Both the position numbers and the translations under genes were made by a program. Below, one piece after another: positions 1 through 5,585 of a stretch of 5,585 nt of DNA; the first letter of the stretch is position 1, and each line of letters opens with the position of its first letter. The DNA lies in the NCBI GenBank assembly GCA_003086435.1, contig QEFD01000081.1, positions 1 to 5,585 on the forward strand. The letters run 5' to 3'. A model generated the notes under the pieces. The model searched no databases. It saw only the letters and a list, made by a program, of their open reading frames with translations, and was not told the origin of the DNA. The stretch is from Acidianus hospitalis (lineage in GTDB: Archaea > Thermoproteota > Thermoprotei_A > Sulfolobales > Sulfolobaceae).

Positions 1-395
1 AAATAGCTGACATTTTCATGAAGAATAAAGAAACTGTATTAAGAGAAATGATGCTTAATGAACTAAAAATTACACCAGAAGAATTTGAGAACCCAGTGAA
101 ATTGGGATTCCTTATGAGCCTTTACTTAATAATAGGAGGACTTTTACCATTGATACCATTTATAATTTCATTATTCATAAGAATTCCATTTTATACATCA
201 CTTTTGTCATCAATGGCTATAATGATGGCTTCTTTAGGAATTTTCGGTAGTATGGCGACAAAATATACCGGATTAAGTAAACTTAGAGGCGCAATAGAAC
301 AAATAGGAACAGGATTAATAGCATTGATAGGAAGCTACGTTGCAGGATTATTACTAGCACACTTTATTACAATACCTCCAGGGTTAGGCTATTGA
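1..395 (+). CDS. VIT/CCC1-family (DUF125) iron/manganese transporter, C-terminal part, 5' end missing
   Basis: This is probably an integral membrane protein moving Fe(II) or Mn(II) out of the cytosol. The frame is open to the left edge (first full codon at base 3, reading I-A-D-I-F before the first Met at 18), so that Met is likely internal and the true start is outside the window. Numbered from that Met, residues 11-15 read MMLNE. This matches the MMxxE pattern that, as I recall, helps bind metal in the cytosolic helical domain of plant VIT1. Three hydrophobic segments follow (about 30-54, 58-80 and 93-118), as expected for the last three membrane helices of the family, including a GGLLPLIPF stretch typical of it. 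The missing part should hold the first two helices and perhaps a rubrerythrin-like domain, as in some prokaryotic members. The stop overlaps the end of the convergent UPF0282 gene by 7 bases. The family call is fairly firm; the metal is inferred. Confidence 0.75.
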   Translation, partial: IADIFMKNKETVLREMMLNELKITPEEFENPVKLGFLMSLYLIIGGLLPLIPFIISLFIRIPFYTSLLSSMAIMMASLGIFGSMATKYTGLSKLRGAIEQIGTGLIALIGSYVAGLLLAHFITIPPGLGY

Positions 396-1315
396 CCGCC
401 AGCTGTTAATAATTGAGCTAAATTTCTTGGAATTCTAGCAGGTTTATTTTCTTCTTTGAATAATTCTCTTCTTCTAGCCTCTAAGATAAGTGGTTCAACA
501 TTTAGAAATTCAGCAGCCGTTATAACTTTTGCATTTACACTCCTTGCTATTTCATAAACATTTGATAATACTGTCTTATAATTTAAATCCCTTAAAACAT
601 GATGATCAACTATCATTGTTTCAGCTCCTTCCTTTACTACCCTTTCAAGATTTTTTATTGAATTATCTAAATCCTCCTGCTTTAGTGCATAACCTAAAAG
701 ATAACTTAAAGGGCCATCTATTATTATGACGTTAGGTTTTACTTTCAATGTAAACTCCAAGTGCTGATCTTTAGGTGCACCTTCTATATCTGAGGTTATT
801 AATACGGTCTGGTCACCATCTTTTATTGCCACTTGAACCACGTAACCTAATCTTTCATCTGCACCGTGAGGAACTGCTTGAGAAAATATTATCTTTGTAG
901 AACCTATTTGTATTTCTTTCCCTTCAGCGGTATCTATACTCTCTGGTAATCCGTGAATAGAATTAAGAAATCTTGGGGCTCTAACTCTTTTCTGGCTCAT
1001 ATTTATATTCTCTTTTGGATCTTTAATGAAAACCTTCTTGTTTTTATAAATATCCTTGGGAATTATGAAACCAGGATCGTGATGATCGTAGTGATAATGA
1101 GTTACGATAATTATATCTGCCTCCCTAGCTTTTTCAGTTATTACCTTAGCCAGCTCCGTAAGTCTATCAACTTCTCTTTGATGTGGAGGTAAGCCGTAAC
1201 GTCTTGGAGCTAAAGATACTGCTGGATCTACCAATATTCTAACGTCCTTAGTTTCTATAAAAGTAGCCTGTGACCTTACTCCTAAGCTCTCAAATGCTAA
1301 AGGCTTGATTTCCAT
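389..1315 (-). CDS. UPF0282-family metallo-beta-lactamase-fold hydrolase
   Basis: The 308-residue protein is full length and recognisable as the archaeal UPF0282 family, metal-dependent hydrolases of the metallo-beta-lactamase fold with no established substrate. The N-terminus ([14 protein letters not shown], then [13 protein letters not shown]) is characteristic. Metal-ligand candidates are the THxHxDHHDP motif (H73, H75, D77, H78), H150 in VPHG, D176 in TSDIEG, and D237-H238-H239 near the C-terminal half. No signal peptide or membrane segment is visible, so it should be cytosolic. The ATG at 1315 follows a TATA-like box by about 30 bases, which suggests a leaderless or nearly leaderless mRNA. 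The gene diverges from the XPB operon across a 76-base gap, so the two share a promoter region, and it overlaps the VIT gene tail to tail. A phosphodiesterase or nuclease activity is possible from the fold, but nothing in the sequence decides the substrate. Confidence 0.87.
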   Translation of the reverse strand: MEIKPLAFESLGVRSQATFIETKDVRILVDPAVSLAPRRYGLPPHQREVDRLTELAKVITEKAREADIIIVTHYHYDHHDPGFIIPKDIYKNKKVFIKDPKENINMSQKRVRAPRFLNSIHGLPESIDTAEGKEIQIGSTKIIFSQAVPHGADERLGYVVQVAIKDGDQTVLITSDIEGAPKDQHLEFTLKVKPNVIIIDGPLSYLLGYALKQEDLDNSIKNLERVVKEGAETMIVDHHVLRDLNYKTVLSNVYEIARSVNAKVITAAEFLNVEPLILEARRRELFKEENKPARIPRNLAQLLTAGGQ

Positions 1316-1340
1316 GAATTTATATTGTTTTTCTAACTAA

Positions 1341-1350
1341 TATATACTTA
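1341..1350 (-). promoter_or_regulatory. Putative TATA box for the UPF0282 gene
   Basis: Read on the minus strand this is TAAGTATATA, a good archaeal TATA-like element centred about 30 bases before the ATG at 1315. Archaeal transcription usually starts about 25 bases downstream of the TATA centre, which would leave a leader of only a few bases. No Shine-Dalgarno motif is seen before the ATG, which agrees with a leaderless transcript. Confidence 0.5.
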
Positions 1351-1362
1351 ACCTAATAAGAG

Positions 1363-1372
1363 TTAAATATTT
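1363..1372 (+). promoter_or_regulatory. Putative TATA box for the XPB-Bax1-HAD operon
   Basis: TTAAATATTT lies about 25 bases before the GTG at 1392, preceded by a purine-rich AAGAG (1358-1362) where a BRE would sit. This spacing puts the transcription start at or next to the start codon, so the operon mRNA is probably leaderless; no Shine-Dalgarno motif precedes the GTG. The whole gap is AT-rich, so the exact box is uncertain. Confidence 0.45.
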
Positions 1373-1391
1373 CAATTTTTAACATAATATT

Positions 1392-2741
1392 GTGGTAAGA
1401 TTATCGTACTATAAAGGATTGCTACTTTCAGATTATTACGCACCAGGTTTAAAGTGGAGTGACGAATTTAAAAAATATATAGGATTTGCATATAAATATA
1501 GAGACGTTCTAGAATATTTCAAAAGAGAAGAAATTGAAATTGAAGATAATGTTCTAGATACTTTACCTTTTCCTATGATAGAAGATAAAATAACGCTTAG
1601 GGATTACCAAGCTAAGGCATTATTTTTCTGGAATAGAGCAGGAAAAAGAGGGATAATTGTCTTACCTACTGGAGCAGGAAAGACTGCAGTCGGAATAAAA
1701 GCAATAACAAAAGTAAAAACTTCAACACTAATACTAGTTCCAACAATTGATTTGCTAGACCAATGGTATGAAAAAATAAAAGATTCGTTGAATTACTCCC
1801 CTGGAAGAATAGGAGGAGGATATGACGAATTAAAAGCTATAACAGTAATTACATACGATTCGGCCTACACAAGAGTTGAAGAGATAGGAAACAAATTTGC
1901 TTTCGTAATATTTGATGAAGTGCATCATTTACCTTCAGAAGGGTATTCACAAGTAGCCCAAATGCTCGCTTCACCTTATAGGTTAGGATTAACCGCAACC
2001 CCAGAAAGAGAAGACAGTAGACATAAGCTATTACCAGACTTAGTAGGCCCAGTGGTTTTTAGACTAAGAACTTCAGACCTAGCCGGGAAATATCTCGCAG
2101 AATTTGAGATAAAGAAAATTTACGTTTCACTAACTGATGAAGAGAAAAAGAAATACGAGGAGTTAAGGAAAAAATTAAAGCAATTCTTATCATCTAGAAA
2201 CATGAAATTAGATAGCTTAGAGTCTTTTCATAAATTAGTGAAATTAGCTGGAAGAGATCCAGAAGCTAGGGAAGCTCTTTTAGCGTGGCATACTGCTTTA
2301 AGAATTTCCGTCAATTCTAAAGCTAAAATTGAGAAATTAAGAGAATTATTAAACGAATATTGCAATGAGAAGGAAAATAAGATTATCATTTTCACTAGAG
2401 ACGTCGAAATGGCTTATAATGTTTCCAGAGAATTTCTTATACCAGTAGTAACTTACAAGACATCAAAAGATGAAAGAAGCGAAATATTAAGGAAGTTTAA
2501 GGAAGGCAAATATAAGGTTATAGTAGCTTCTAGCGTATTTGACGAAGGAGTCGATATACCTGACGCTAACATTGGAATTGTCTTAGGAGGCTACGGAACT
2601 TCTAGGCAAATGCTACAGAGGTTAGGTAGGATATCAAGGAAAAAAGAAGGAGAAAAGAATAAGGCTTTACTTATTGAAATAGTAACTAAAGGCACATCTG
2701 ATTATAACTTAAGCAAGAGGAGGCATCGTGCTACCGTCTGA
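1392..2741 (+). CDS. xpb: Archaeal XPB/Rad25-type superfamily 2 DNA helicase
   Basis: This is an ATP-driven 3'-5' helicase/translocase related to the XPB subunit of eukaryotic TFIIH; in archaea it works with Bax1. The 449-residue protein shows, in order: a short N-terminal region (1-65) corresponding to the archaeal damage-recognition domain; RDYQ (70-73); Walker A LPTGAGKT (91-98); the XPB-type DEVHH box (175-179); LTATP (200-204) followed at once by the R206-E207-D208 RED motif that marks XPB proteins; a charged helical insert at about 245-300 in the place of the thumb; VFDEGVDIP (382-390); and motif VI QRLGRISR (409-416) with arginine-finger candidates R413 and R416. It lacks the long eukaryotic N- and C-terminal extensions. 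The GTG at 1392 is preferred because a stop lies in frame at 1380-1382 and the promoter spacing fits. Its last 14 bases overlap the Bax1 gene. Sulfolobales often have two XPB paralogues; linkage to Bax1 suggests this is the Bax1-paired one. Confidence 0.95.
   Translation: MVRLSYYKGLLLSDYYAPGLKWSDEFKKYIGFAYKYRDVLEYFKREEIEIEDNVLDTLPFPMIEDKITLRDYQAKALFFWNRAGKRGIIVLPTGAGKTAVGIKAITKVKTSTLILVPTIDLLDQWYEKIKDSLNYSPGRIGGGYDELKAITVITYDSAYTRVEEIGNKFAFVIFDEVHHLPSEGYSQVAQMLASPYRLGLTATPEREDSRHKLLPDLVGPVVFRLRTSDLAGKYLAEFEIKKIYVSLTDEEKKKYEELRKKLKQFLSSRNMKLDSLESFHKLVKLAGRDPEAREALLAWHTALRISVNSKAKIEKLRELLNEYCNEKENKIIIFTRDVEMAYNVSREFLIPVVTYKTSKDERSEILRKFKEGKYKVIVASSVFDEGVDIPDANIGIVLGGYGTSRQMLQRLGRISRKKEGEKNKALLIEIVTKGTSDYNLSKRRHRATV
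2717..2723 (+). promoter_or_regulatory. Shine-Dalgarno site for Bax1 inside the XPB gene
   Basis: GAGGAGG lies within the last codons of XPB, four bases before the GTG at 2728. It is the only strong purine-rich ribosome site at a gene start in this operon. It supports the unusual GTG start and the 14-base overlap, and suggests that Bax1 translation can both couple to XPB and start independently. Confidence 0.6.
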
Positions 2742-4176
2742 ATTAGCTAGATACAAAATTCAGGGAAATAAGGTCATACCCTTATTTGCTACTGAAGAAG
2801 ACGAGGCTTTAGCTAGGAATATAATCGGGATGTTCAAGGAAGGTAGAAAACTAGGTGATATACTGGACGAAATAAAAATCTTGGAAAAAGCTTACGATAC
2901 TCCTTGTAAAGTCAAGTTAATTAGAGGTTTTTATAAAGAAATGCTAAGACTATGTACTTTTAGTGAAGATTCTCCTATAGATCCAAGAATTATTAGAAGA
3001 GAAGTATTTTCATATGGACCTATAACATCTAAGGAGAAGAGAGAAAAAATACTAAGGGAAGTTGAAGAGAAACTTAAGGTAGACGTAGAAAAGTATATGT
3101 TTTCTGATATGGAGGAAGAAAAGACGGTGAGTAGCGTAAACAAAATTTCTCCAATTTCCCTTATAAAAATGTATAATTTATCTTTACTTCAAACTTTGCT
3201 TTTCAAGAGCTATAAGATGACTGTACAAATAGAAGGCAATTGGAAAGAAATTATCAAAAGGATAAAATGGTTAGGATTAATGTATTATGCTTATCCTAAT
3301 CCTATAAGAATAGATATTATAGGCCCAGCGACGCTAGTCAAGATGACTGAAAAATACGGAAGAAATATGGCAGTAATCTTGCCTTACATTGTTTCATCAA
3401 AACATTGGAAGATTAATGCCGAACTAGTACTTGGTAAGAAGATAAAAAGAACTTTTCTTTTAACTGTTGAGAAATTCGATTTAATCGATTCTAAAGTTAG
3501 AGAAGAAGATGAGAAAAGATTTGATAGCAGCGTCGAAGAAAGATTTTTCAATGATTTTCAAAAAGTTATAAAGGATTGGAAAATTTACAGAGAACCAGAA
3601 GCCTTAGTAATTAACGGAAGATTGTTCATTCCTGATTTCTTAGTCGAGAAGAACCCATTTAAAATCTATGTAGAAATAGTAGGCTTCTGGACAAAGGAAT
3701 ATATTAGAGAAAAGCTAGAAAAATTAAGAAATTTCAAAGGAGGAGAAATTTTAGTTCTTTTAAACCAAGAGCTAAGTAAAGAAGACTTCTCAGATTTTAA
3801 CGTCATAAAATATAAGAATAGAGTAGACATCGGCCTAGTTTATAGATGGCTAAAAGATTATGAGAGGAAACACGCCGAGAGTGTTAATATAAGTTATAGC
3901 CTTGAAGGAGATGTGATCTCTTTAAAGGATTTATCAAGGAAACTTAACGTAAGCGAGGAAATTATTAAGAAGAATATACATAACGATAAATACATACTTA
4001 CTGGAAATTATTTTGTTAGAAAAGACTTTCTGGAAAAGCTTAAAGAAGAGAACTTTGAGAACAAAAAGCTTAGCGAATTAATAAAGATATATGGTGATTA
4101 TATTACAGAGGTTTTAGAATATTTAGGATATAAATTTAAATGGCTAGACATAACTGATGCTGTCGTTAAAAAATGA
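2728..4176 (+). CDS. bax1: Bax1 (binds archaeal XPB), DUF790-family nuclease
   Basis: Bax1 is a structure-specific endonuclease that binds XPB; the pair is proposed to unwind and incise damaged DNA. The 482-residue protein has a helical N-terminal part (about 1-140) and a conserved central block (about 147-233) with NLSLLQTLLF, IKWLGLMYYA, IDIIGPATLVKMTEKYG and a following KHWKINAE segment, typical of DUF790. A PD-(D/E)xK-like nuclease domain follows: SSVEERFF (E270/E271), PDF with D303, and YVEIVGFWTKEYI with E316, then lysines K329 and K332. D303 and E316 are the likely metal ligands; the catalytic lysine is not certain, since E316 is followed by I-V rather than x-K. Residues about 398-440 look like a small helix-turn-helix. 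The GTG start is supported by GAGGAGG four bases upstream. The gene overlaps XPB by 14 bases and the HAD gene by 4, so all three should be co-translated. Confidence 0.9.
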   Translation: MLPSELARYKIQGNKVIPLFATEEDEALARNIIGMFKEGRKLGDILDEIKILEKAYDTPCKVKLIRGFYKEMLRLCTFSEDSPIDPRIIRREVFSYGPITSKEKREKILREVEEKLKVDVEKYMFSDMEEEKTVSSVNKISPISLIKMYNLSLLQTLLFKSYKMTVQIEGNWKEIIKRIKWLGLMYYAYPNPIRIDIIGPATLVKMTEKYGRNMAVILPYIVSSKHWKINAELVLGKKIKRTFLLTVEKFDLIDSKVREEDEKRFDSSVEERFFNDFQKVIKDWKIYREPEALVINGRLFIPDFLVEKNPFKIYVEIVGFWTKEYIREKLEKLRNFKGGEILVLLNQELSKEDFSDFNVIKYKNRVDIGLVYRWLKDYERKHAESVNISYSLEGDVISLKDLSRKLNVSEEIIKKNIHNDKYILTGNYFVRKDFLEKLKEENFENKKLSELIKIYGDYITEVLEYLGYKFKWLDITDAVVKK

Positions 4177-4790
4177 ACGCTGTAATACTTGACCTTGACG
4201 GTACTTTAGTAACTACAGTAAAAGTTCATAGAATGGCTTGGGAATTGGCATTAAAAGATTTAGGAATAAAAATATCCGTAGACCTTGATAAATTAATGGG
4301 AAGAAAAACGGAGGAAATTGCTAAATTACTAGCTAAAGATAGATGGAAAGAATTATATGAGAGAAAGAACGCATATTTTGATAACCTAGTTAAAATTTAC
4401 GCAAAACCAACTCCTTGTGCTATAGACCTTGTTAACAAACTGAAGAAAGAGAAAGTTAAGACCGCAGTAGTTACTTCATCTTTAAGAAGATCTGCAATAG
4501 AGTCTTTGAAAATATTAAATTTTGAACCAGACATATTGGTTGCAGGAGACGACGTCAAAAAAGGTAAGCCAGACCCTGAACCAGTATTAAAGGCTCTATC
4601 ACTTCTAGGAGAAGACCCTAGAAACGTATTTGGTGTAGGAGATACTTTACAAGACGTTATAGCTTACTATAATTCTGGAATAAGAGAAATTTACTTAGTT
4701 AAAGGAGATTTAAAAATAGATTACGATGAGGCGATGAAAAAATATAATGCAAAAGTGATTGAAACTTTATGTTGCATAATAAATCATTGA
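4173..4790 (+). CDS. HAD-superfamily phosphatase (phosphoglycolate phosphatase / beta-phosphoglucomutase-like)
   Basis: This is a cytosolic phosphotransferase of 205 residues. All HAD motifs are present: DLDGTL with nucleophile D7 and acid/base D9, T101-S102 (motif II, VVTSS), K132 in KKGKPDP (motif III) and G156-D157 with D161 in GVGDTLQD (motif IV). Residues about 14-80 form a helical C1-type cap, as in phosphoglycolate phosphatases and beta-phosphoglucomutases, so a small phosphorylated metabolite is the likely substrate; the cap does not identify which. The ATG overlaps the Bax1 stop as ATGA, and no Shine-Dalgarno motif precedes it, so translation probably depends on ribosomes finishing Bax1. 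That makes it the third gene of the XPB-Bax1 operon. Its end overlaps the convergent radical SAM gene by 7 bases. The superfamily is secure; the exact enzyme and any repair role are not. Confidence 0.9.
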   Translation: MNAVILDLDGTLVTTVKVHRMAWELALKDLGIKISVDLDKLMGRKTEEIAKLLAKDRWKELYERKNAYFDNLVKIYAKPTPCAIDLVNKLKKEKVKTAVVTSSLRRSAIESLKILNFEPDILVAGDDVKKGKPDPEPVLKALSLLGEDPRNVFGVGDTLQDVIAYYNSGIREIYLVKGDLKIDYDEAMKKYNAKVIETLCCIINH

Positions 4791-5245
4791 GGTTTTGCTG
4801 TAATTCTTATTAACCAATATATTGACTTTATTACACCTAGCGTATTATTAAGGTTTATTTGAGAAAAAGTCTTAGAGAACTCTCCTTTAGTGTTCTTTAG
4901 TTGAAGGAATATATAATCTATATTTGAGAATATCTTATCTATCATTATTTGCACAAACTTCCTTACTAATTTGTTTTTTATACCGCCTGTCAGTATTGGT
5001 ATTAAGTCCCTTGTAACTTTAAGATCGTAATGCCAGGAAATATAAAGTAAGTCCCAATAATTTTGCGGTAATGTTTCTGGTTTTGGATAAGGATTCTTAC
5101 TTATATACGTTGTTGATATTGGTATTACTGGCAATGGAAATATCCAAGCAGTGAACTTATGATCTATAATACTCTGGACAAGGTTTATACTATCTTCTAC
5201 GCCATTCTCGTCTTCCTCTGGATATCCTATTGTCATAGTATAACA
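4784..5245 (-). CDS. Radical SAM protein (B12-binding type?), C-terminal part only
   Basis: Only the C-terminal part of the gene is present. The fragment opens with MTIGYPEEDENGVEDSINLV, the GxPxE-type loop and helix found late in the barrel of radical SAM enzymes, followed by an IFPLPVIPISTTY strand-loop and a helical tail ending ITAKPQ. The iron-sulfur CxxxCxxC site and any B12-binding domain should lie upstream and are absent, so the reaction cannot be named. The Met at 5236 is almost certainly internal: the frame continues through Thr, Tyr and Cys (5237-5245) and then runs into pyrimidine-rich sequence, with an in-frame TAG (minus strand) at 5255-5257. The gene is therefore cut by the contig edge or artefact rather than starting here. 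Large archaeal radical SAM proteins of this kind are often B12-binding, which is my best guess. Its stop overlaps the HAD gene. Confidence 0.7.
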   Translation of the reverse strand, partial: CYTMTIGYPEEDENGVEDSINLVQSIIDHKFTAWIFPLPVIPISTTYISKNPYPKPETLPQNYWDLLYISWHYDLKVTRDLIPILTGGIKNKLVRKFVQIMIDKIFSNIDYIFLQLKNTKGEFSKTFSQINLNNTLGVIKSIYWLIRITAKPQ

Positions 5246-5585
5246 AGGGCCCCCCTACCTCTCCCCCCTTCCCGCTTTCCCCTCCCCTCTTCCCTCCTTC
5301 CCCTCCCTCTTCTTCCCTTTCCCCTCCTTTTCCTTCCTTTCCTTTTCCCTCCTTTTTCCCCTTCCCTTCCTTTTTCTTTCCTTTTCCTTCCTTTCCTTTT
5401 TCCTCAGTCTCTTTCTGAGTTCTTTTTTTTTTCTTTTCTTTCTTCTTTTCTTCCCCCTCTTTCTTTGTATAAGTTTTTTTTTTCTTTTTTCTTTTTTTTT
5501 TTTTCTTTTTTTTTTTTCTTTCTTCTCCTTTTTTTTTTTATATCTGACTTTTCTTTTTTTTTTTTTTTTTTTTTTTTGAATATTT
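5246..5585. other. Pyrimidine-only low-complexity tail, probable assembly or sequencing artefact
   Basis: From about 5246 the sequence turns into runs of C and T. Bases 5275-5405 contain no A or G at all (131 bases). C content falls steadily by eye count: about 67% over 5251-5280, 57% over 5281-5340, 42% over 5341-5400, 30% over 5401-5460 and roughly 10% over 5461-5580, where T runs dominate. The few purines sit in small islands (5406-5419, 5467-5473, 5540-5547, 5578-5582). No gene, promoter or repeat unit is seen. It interrupts a radical SAM gene in mid-domain, and nothing in the preceding 5.2 kb resembles it. A true polypyrimidine tract is possible but much less likely than a bad contig end. 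Confidence 0.8.

Noticed and set aside
529..729. Plus-strand open frame of 66 codons
   Set aside because: It lies wholly inside the UPF0282 gene on the opposite strand, has no promoter or ribosome site, and its His/Leu-rich product looks like a reverse-strand shadow.
598..1085. TGATGA motifs near 600 and 1080 as possible C boxes of archaeal C/D small RNAs
   Set aside because: No properly spaced D box (CTGA) or internal C'/D' pair was found nearby, and at about 1080 the motif encodes the metal-binding His/Asp residues on the other strand.
953..1192. Plus-strand open frame of 79 codons
   Set aside because: It is antisense to the conserved metal-binding region of the UPF0282 protein, with no recognisable product and no start signals.
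2200..2300. Charged insert between the two helicase lobes as an unusual fused domain
   Set aside because: It falls in the position of the thumb-like insert normally present in XPB helicases, so it is expected.
2931..3143. Minus-strand open frame of 70 codons
   Set aside because: Its very Ser/Phe/Leu-rich translation is what the reverse of Lys/Glu-rich helical coding in Bax1 gives; no family is recognised.
5246..5585. Pyrimidine tract as a telomere, triplex element or new repeat system
   Set aside because: It has no repeat unit, its composition drifts continuously, and it breaks a conserved gene; Sulfolobales chromosomes are circular, so a telomere is not expected.

Overview
The window looks like low-GC crenarchaeal DNA, most probably from a member of the Sulfolobales. 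The evidence is an archaeal-type XPB helicase joined to its nuclease partner Bax1, an archaeal UPF0282 metallo-beta-lactamase-fold protein, A-rich coding strands, and genes that seem to start at or within a few bases of their transcription start. The genus-level placement is an inference from general recognition; no search was run.

Layout. Bases 1-395 hold the 3' part of a plus-strand membrane protein of the VIT/CCC1 iron-transporter family, whose start lies off the left edge. It meets, tail to tail with a 7-base overlap, a minus-strand UPF0282 protein (389-1315). A 76-base AT-rich gap (1316-1391) carries two divergent TATA-like promoters. Rightwards from it runs a compact three-gene operon: XPB helicase (1392-2741), Bax1 nuclease (2728-4176, 14-base overlap) and a HAD-family phosphatase (4173-4790, ATGA overlap). 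The phosphatase meets, tail to tail and again with a 7-base overlap, the C-terminal part of a radical SAM protein on the minus strand (4784 to about 5245). From about 5246 to the end at 5585 the sequence stops looking like genome: it is almost pure C/T, drifting from C-rich to T-rich.

How the genes fit together. XPB and Bax1 form an established archaeal helicase-nuclease pair thought to open and cut damaged DNA, and their overlapping frames fit production of a complex. The HAD phosphatase is tied to them by translational coupling, so it may clear a phosphorylated by-product of repair or metabolism; this is inference. The UPF0282 protein shares the intergenic promoter region, and its function is unknown. 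VIT and radical SAM genes appear to be unrelated neighbours.

The oddest part of the window is the pyrimidine tail. I read it as an assembly or sequencing artefact at a contig end, because it cuts a conserved gene in mid-domain, puts a stop in frame, and has a composition gradient with no biological model I know. I see no CRISPR array, tRNA, rRNA, insertion sequence or clearly new system here. The most worthwhile leads are the phosphatase attached to the XPB-Bax1 operon, the helix-turn-helix-like C-terminus of Bax1, and the uncharacterised UPF0282 enzyme beside it.
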